The notes beneath the pieces were generated by a model. It saw only the letters and a list, made by a program, of their open reading frames with translations, did not search any database and was not told the origin of the DNA. A program made the position numbers and the translations under genes. Shown one piece after another: positions 61,004 to 63,909 of a stretch of DNA of 63,909 nucleotides (positions within the stretch are counted from its first letter, which is position 1; every line of letters starts with the position of its first letter). This DNA is from Ferruginibacter sp. Lineage in GTDB: Bacteria; Bacteroidota; Bacteroidia; Chitinophagales; Chitinophagaceae. The stretch is from assembly GCF_028288465.1 (NCBI RefSeq), contig NZ_JAQBNR010000018.1:1-63909 (forward strand), in the 5' to 3' direction.

Positions 61004-62272
61004 ATGAAAAGAAGAAACTTTATAAAAAATGTTGCCACTGTTTCGGCCTTCTCTATTTTAAAACCATCAATTGTTTTTGGTACAAGGGCCAACTCAGCTA
61101 TCCGGATAGGTATCATTGGCTGTGGCAACAGGGGTACTGCCGTCCTCTCCTCTATGATCGCCAATACGAACAGCAGTGTTGTAGCCATGGCAGACATTTT
61201 TGACGACCAGTTGCAAAAAGCCATCCCGGTTTTCAATGGCCTGAACACAGCTAAAAATGCTGCTGCAATACCGGCAGCCAATATCTACCAGGGATCAAAA
61301 GCATACCTGAAATTACTGGAGAATAAAGACGTGGATGCTGTACAAATCTCTACCCCGGCCTACAGCCATGTGGGCTTCCTGGAAGCGGCTGTTATGGCGG
61401 GTAAACATGTGTATTGCGAAAAGCCCGTGGCACCCGATGTAGCAGGATGCAGAAGGGCCATTCAGCTGGGTGAAAAATTAAACGGAAAACAAAGTGTGGT
61501 CATTGGTTTCCAGATCCGCCACGCAAGTGCGTATGCAGAAATGGTCAACAGGATACAGCGGGGCGATATTGGAGAACTGATTACCGTGCAGCTATATTAT
61601 CTTTCCTCTTCTGTACCCATCATTACACGTAACAATGTATCCGATGATGAAATACGCATCCGCAATCATTTTTATTTCAATGCAATGTCTGGTGGTATAT
61701 TGTTAGACCAGGGCATTCACATACTGGATATTTGCAACTGGGCATTACAGGGGCTTCCTTTAAATGCCATCGGCAGGGGCAACACAAGAGCCCGTACCGA
61801 AATCGGTGATACCTATAGTAATTACCAGGTAGTGTATCAATATCCCAACAATGTAAACGTCAGTATCCACACCACACAACTGGGCCACCAGTTTGGCGAT
61901 GTTTGCTGCAGGTTTGTCGGCACCAACGGCATTGCGGAAGCACATTACAGTGGCGGTGTATTTATCAACGGAGATAACAAGTGGGACTCCGGCATCGCAA
62001 GAAGTGAAAGTGCAATAACACCGCAGCAGCAGGCTGCCGGCGTATTTTTGTCTTCGCTGCATGATGCGGATGCCAATAAGGAAAAGGCCTTTATCAGCAG
62101 TATCGAAACGGGCAATTACCTCAATGGAATACGGTCAGGTGCAGAGTCTACCTTAACTGCTATATTGGGCAGGGAAGCTGCTGTTACACGACAAACAAAA
62201 ACATGGGATGAAGTATATCGCTCCAATCAAAAGATTGATCCCAAACTTAATTTGGCACAGTTTGATAAATAA
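61004..62272 (+). CDS. Gfo/Idh/MocA-family oxidoreductase with Tat-like leader
   Basis: 422 residues. The N-terminus (MKRRNFIKNVATVSAFSILKPSIVFG) is a twin-arginine-like signal, as in the periplasmic glycosyl-dehydrogenase subgroup. The Rossmann motif IRIGIIGCGNRGTAVL follows, then VDAVQISTPAYSHVGFLEAAVMAGKHVYCEKPVAPD (EKP Lys), and the C-terminal alpha/beta domain with GGILLDQGIHILDICNW. It is probably exported with bound NAD(P) and self-recycling or acting in sugar oxidation. Neighbouring periplasmic dehydrogenase 57061 and amidohydrolase 62318 make sugar metabolism outside the cytoplasm plausible. Confidence 0.9.
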   Translation: MKRRNFIKNVATVSAFSILKPSIVFGTRANSAIRIGIIGCGNRGTAVLSSMIANTNSSVVAMADIFDDQLQKAIPVFNGLNTAKNAAAIPAANIYQGSKAYLKLLENKDVDAVQISTPAYSHVGFLEAAVMAGKHVYCEKPVAPDVAGCRRAIQLGEKLNGKQSVVIGFQIRHASAYAEMVNRIQRGDIGELITVQLYYLSSSVPIITRNNVSDDEIRIRNHFYFNAMSGGILLDQGIHILDICNWALQGLPLNAIGRGNTRARTEIGDTYSNYQVVYQYPNNVNVSIHTTQLGHQFGDVCCRFVGTNGIAEAHYSGGVFINGDNKWDSGIARSESAITPQQQAAGVFLSSLHDADANKEKAFISSIETGNYLNGIRSGAESTLTAILGREAAVTRQTKTWDEVYRSNQKIDPKLNLAQFDK

Positions 62273-62317
62273 CAACCGGTTGTATATTGGCAAGAAACAC
62301 GGCAGTAGATTGAAATA

Positions 62318-63316
62318 TTATTTATACTTACGCTCATCAAGCCTGAAAAAACGTACCGCATTATTAAAAAAAATGTCCCGCTTTTGATCGAAAGACAAAT
62401 AGTCTGCATTTTCAATTACACCAATGGAAGTTTCCAGCAGCTTTGGCCATACCATCAGGTCTGTTCCATACATGATCCTTTTTCCAAAGCCAGCCTGCAC
62501 CAGCCGTTTGATATAATCGTTAACTTCTGCCAAAGGATAACTCCATATCATACCTGCCACGTCAACATATACATAAGCATTGGCACCCATTAGAGCAATC
62601 ATCTCATCAATCATCGGGTAACCGGCATGCATTACCCATACTTTTAATTTAGGATGGCGCGCCAGCAGGTCTTCAAGCAGCAACGGATTGCCCATAGATC
62701 CCCTGTATTTTGGAGAAGTAATATTCGCCATGCCATTACCGCCGGTACCCAGGTGTATGCCAACCGGGATATTTAATTTTTCAGCGGCAGCAAAATAGCC
62801 ATCCAGTGAAGTATCGCTGGGCGACATGCCTCCGTACTGCGGAGCCACTTCGCCCATCACTTTATAAAAACCAGCCGACAAAGAATCCGTAAAAGCCACC
62901 ACCGTCATGTCTTTAGATGAACTGATGCCAATGCTGGGAATCACCCTGCCTGGTGCAGCTGCTTTTTGCCAGTTGCGGATAACTGCTGCATCGCCACTTG
63001 CAATAATGGTCATGTTCAGCCGGTTCATGGTGGCTACTAATGCATCCTGAAATTCCTTATCGCTTTTTGCAGCTTTGAGTGGTTGAGCGCAATCCGTATT
63101 TATAAAAGCCGGTGCTGGCTGGTTGGGGTCTCCACCGGGCATATTACTTAAAAACCATGGACACATATCCGCAGCAAAGGCCGGATTCACTTTCATTGCA
63201 TGTACATGCACATCAATAATAGGAAGATGCTTTTTTGATGAATCCTGGCCATAACTATTAGAACCAATCAGCAGGAGCAACACAAGGCATTGTAGTGGCA
63301 ATAATCGTTTCAACAT
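62318..63316 (-). CDS. Secreted amidohydrolase (amidohydrolase-2/TIM-barrel type)
   Basis: 332 residues with a signal peptide (MLKRLLPLQCLVLLLLIGSNSYGQ). Metal-binding IIDVHVHAM near 36, then a TIM-barrel with VGIHLGTGGNGMANI near 188, VWVMHAGYPMIDE near 225 and MYGTDLMVW near 285 (catalytic Asp). This is the amidohydrolase-2 layout of decarboxylase/lactonase-type enzymes. It converges with the Gfo/Idh dehydrogenase, 45 bp from its stop, and could act on related compounds. Substrate unknown. Confidence 0.88.
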   Translation of the reverse strand: MLKRLLPLQCLVLLLLIGSNSYGQDSSKKHLPIIDVHVHAMKVNPAFAADMCPWFLSNMPGGDPNQPAPAFINTDCAQPLKAAKSDKEFQDALVATMNRLNMTIIASGDAAVIRNWQKAAAPGRVIPSIGISSSKDMTVVAFTDSLSAGFYKVMGEVAPQYGGMSPSDTSLDGYFAAAEKLNIPVGIHLGTGGNGMANITSPKYRGSMGNPLLLEDLLARHPKLKVWVMHAGYPMIDEMIALMGANAYVYVDVAGMIWSYPLAEVNDYIKRLVQAGFGKRIMYGTDLMVWPKLLETSIGVIENADYLSFDQKRDIFFNNAVRFFRLDERKYK

Positions 63317-63462
63317 ATTTTTTTATTACAGCGTTTGGTTTTGAGTGTATGATATAAAGGTAATTTCTTTTTATGCAGTAAATTGTAAGTGCTGATCTTT
63401 CATTTCGGGCAGTGCTTTCTGCATGCTTGTTCTTTTAGTCTGACCACTGCGGTGGTTGGATA

Positions 63463-63909
63463 CTATGAGATAAGTTCCTCTACAAATTTTTCAGGATCAT
63501 CTGGAGTGAAAATAATGTTTTTGTTATCGATGGTTTTAACTAAAACAGGCTTGTCTATCCGGGTTGCATACCAGGTCATACGGCCTAAAGAAAAGTTTGC
63601 AAAATTCCCGTAGTACCCAAATAAACCGCCAACGCCAGATGTTCTTATTGCACCCTTTATTTTGTCTTTCTCTATTAATGCTACACTTTTTATATCGGCT
63701 CTTTTTATATGAACATTCAAAAGTGGCCTGCCAATAATTAGTTCATCCTTTGTTACAACATAGTTAACAGGTCTGAATGCAAATGCCAGTAAATAGATAA
63801 GAAGGCAGGTAATCGCAGCATAAAATGGAACTGCATGGCCTGCGTCTTTGATTATAGAATATTGAGCAATAATGATACCTGCGAAAAGAATGGTCACTCC
63901 TATTGTTAT
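63463..63909 (-). CDS. Bacterial PH-domain membrane protein (5' end outside window)
   Basis: The frame is open through the window edge, so the start lies outside; the visible part is about 148 residues. It begins with two hydrophobic helices (TILFAGIIIAQYSI and VPFYAAITCLLIYLLAFAF) and continues as a bacterial PH-like domain (YVVTKDELIIGRPLLNVHIKRADIKSVALIEKDKIKGAIRTSGVGGLFGYYG, ending ITIIF-like TPDDPEKFVEELIS). Such proteins bind membranes or partners but function is unknown. A GTG inside the frame at 63897 is probably not the true start. Confidence 0.8.
   Translation of the reverse strand: MTIGVTILFAGIIIAQYSIIKDAGHAVPFYAAITCLLIYLLAFAFRPVNYVVTKDELIIGRPLLNVHIKRADIKSVALIEKDKIKGAIRTSGVGGLFGYYGNFANFSLGRMTWYATRIDKPVLVKTIDNKNIIFTPDDPEKFVEELIS

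Noticed and set aside
1..63909. rRNA, tRNA, CRISPR arrays, full insertion sequences, known riboswitches
   Set aside because: None was seen on reading both strands; no transposase or Cas protein frame is present, and no regularly spaced repeats of CRISPR type occur.

Overview
The window looks like chromosomal DNA of a Bacteroidota bacterium, most probably a member of the Chitinophagaceae. The reasons are moderate GC with AT-rich spacers, a type IX secretion (T9SS) C-terminal sorting domain (21796-23085), a TonB-dependent receptor with an N-terminal carboxypeptidase-regulatory domain (50995-53427), many signal peptides and lipoboxes on hypothetical proteins, families typical of this group (DUF2961, ThuA/PQQ/cytochrome fusion, DUF4242), and a TAnnTTTG-type promoter box near the left end. 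The genus is inference; no rRNA or tRNA gene and no CRISPR array was seen.

Layout. 0-4.9 kb: tail of a truncated gene, a duplicated 120-bp intergenic repeat that may be a pair of small transcription units, a palindromic element, secreted and membrane proteins of unknown role, and an SDR oxidoreductase. 5-8 kb: GntP permease and glycerate 2-kinase, a glycerate/gluconate uptake unit. 8-13.5 kb: patatin-like lipase, Hsp20, LLM flavin oxidoreductase, lipoprotein, alpha/beta hydrolase, small membrane protein. 13.8-18.4 kb: CurA-type reductase, secreted M20 amidohydrolase, cyanophycinase-like lipoprotein, DinB/DUF1569 protein. 18.5-24 kb: convergent DsrE-fold pair, LLM oxidoreductase, T9SS-secreted protein, aldo/keto reductase. 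24.4-28.5 kb: a complete three-subunit Tat-exported molybdenum aldehyde oxidoreductase (paoABC type). 28.6-35.6 kb: outer-membrane proteins, GH172/DUF2961 hydrolase, OprP/O porin, aldo/keto reductase, a TatD nuclease gene broken by an apparent one-base deletion, and a lipoprotein. 36-39.3 kb: a 34-residue membrane peptide, a convergent pair of paralogous orphan proteins, and a secreted DUF4242 protein beside an AraC regulator that itself carries DUF4242 and a degenerate cyclase domain. 39.5-45.6 kb: Gfo/Idh/MocA dehydrogenase, acyltransferase 3, and a decayed accessory patch holding a gene fragment, a REP-like inverted pair, degenerate repeats and an apparently frameshifted orphan gene. 45.6-47.2 kb: an Lrp regulator and EamA exporter in one operon, with an Lrp-like operator. 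47.5-63.9 kb: DUF1259 lipoprotein with a beta-propeller protein, DoxX, GNAT, siderophore-type TonB receptor, two secreted amidohydrolases, a 1115-residue ThuA-PQQ dehydrogenase-PKD-cytochrome c-CBM fusion, a second Gfo/Idh/MocA dehydrogenase and a truncated PH-domain protein.

Functionally the window is a mix of envelope proteins, sugar and aldehyde oxidation enzymes exported to the periplasm, and stand-alone oxidoreductases. The best candidates for something undescribed are the DUF4242 pair (secreted protein plus DUF4242-pseudocyclase-AraC regulator), the convergent orphan paralogs at 36.5-37.2 kb, the duplicated small units at 0.4-0.7 kb, and the repeat-rich decay zone at 41.8-45.6 kb.
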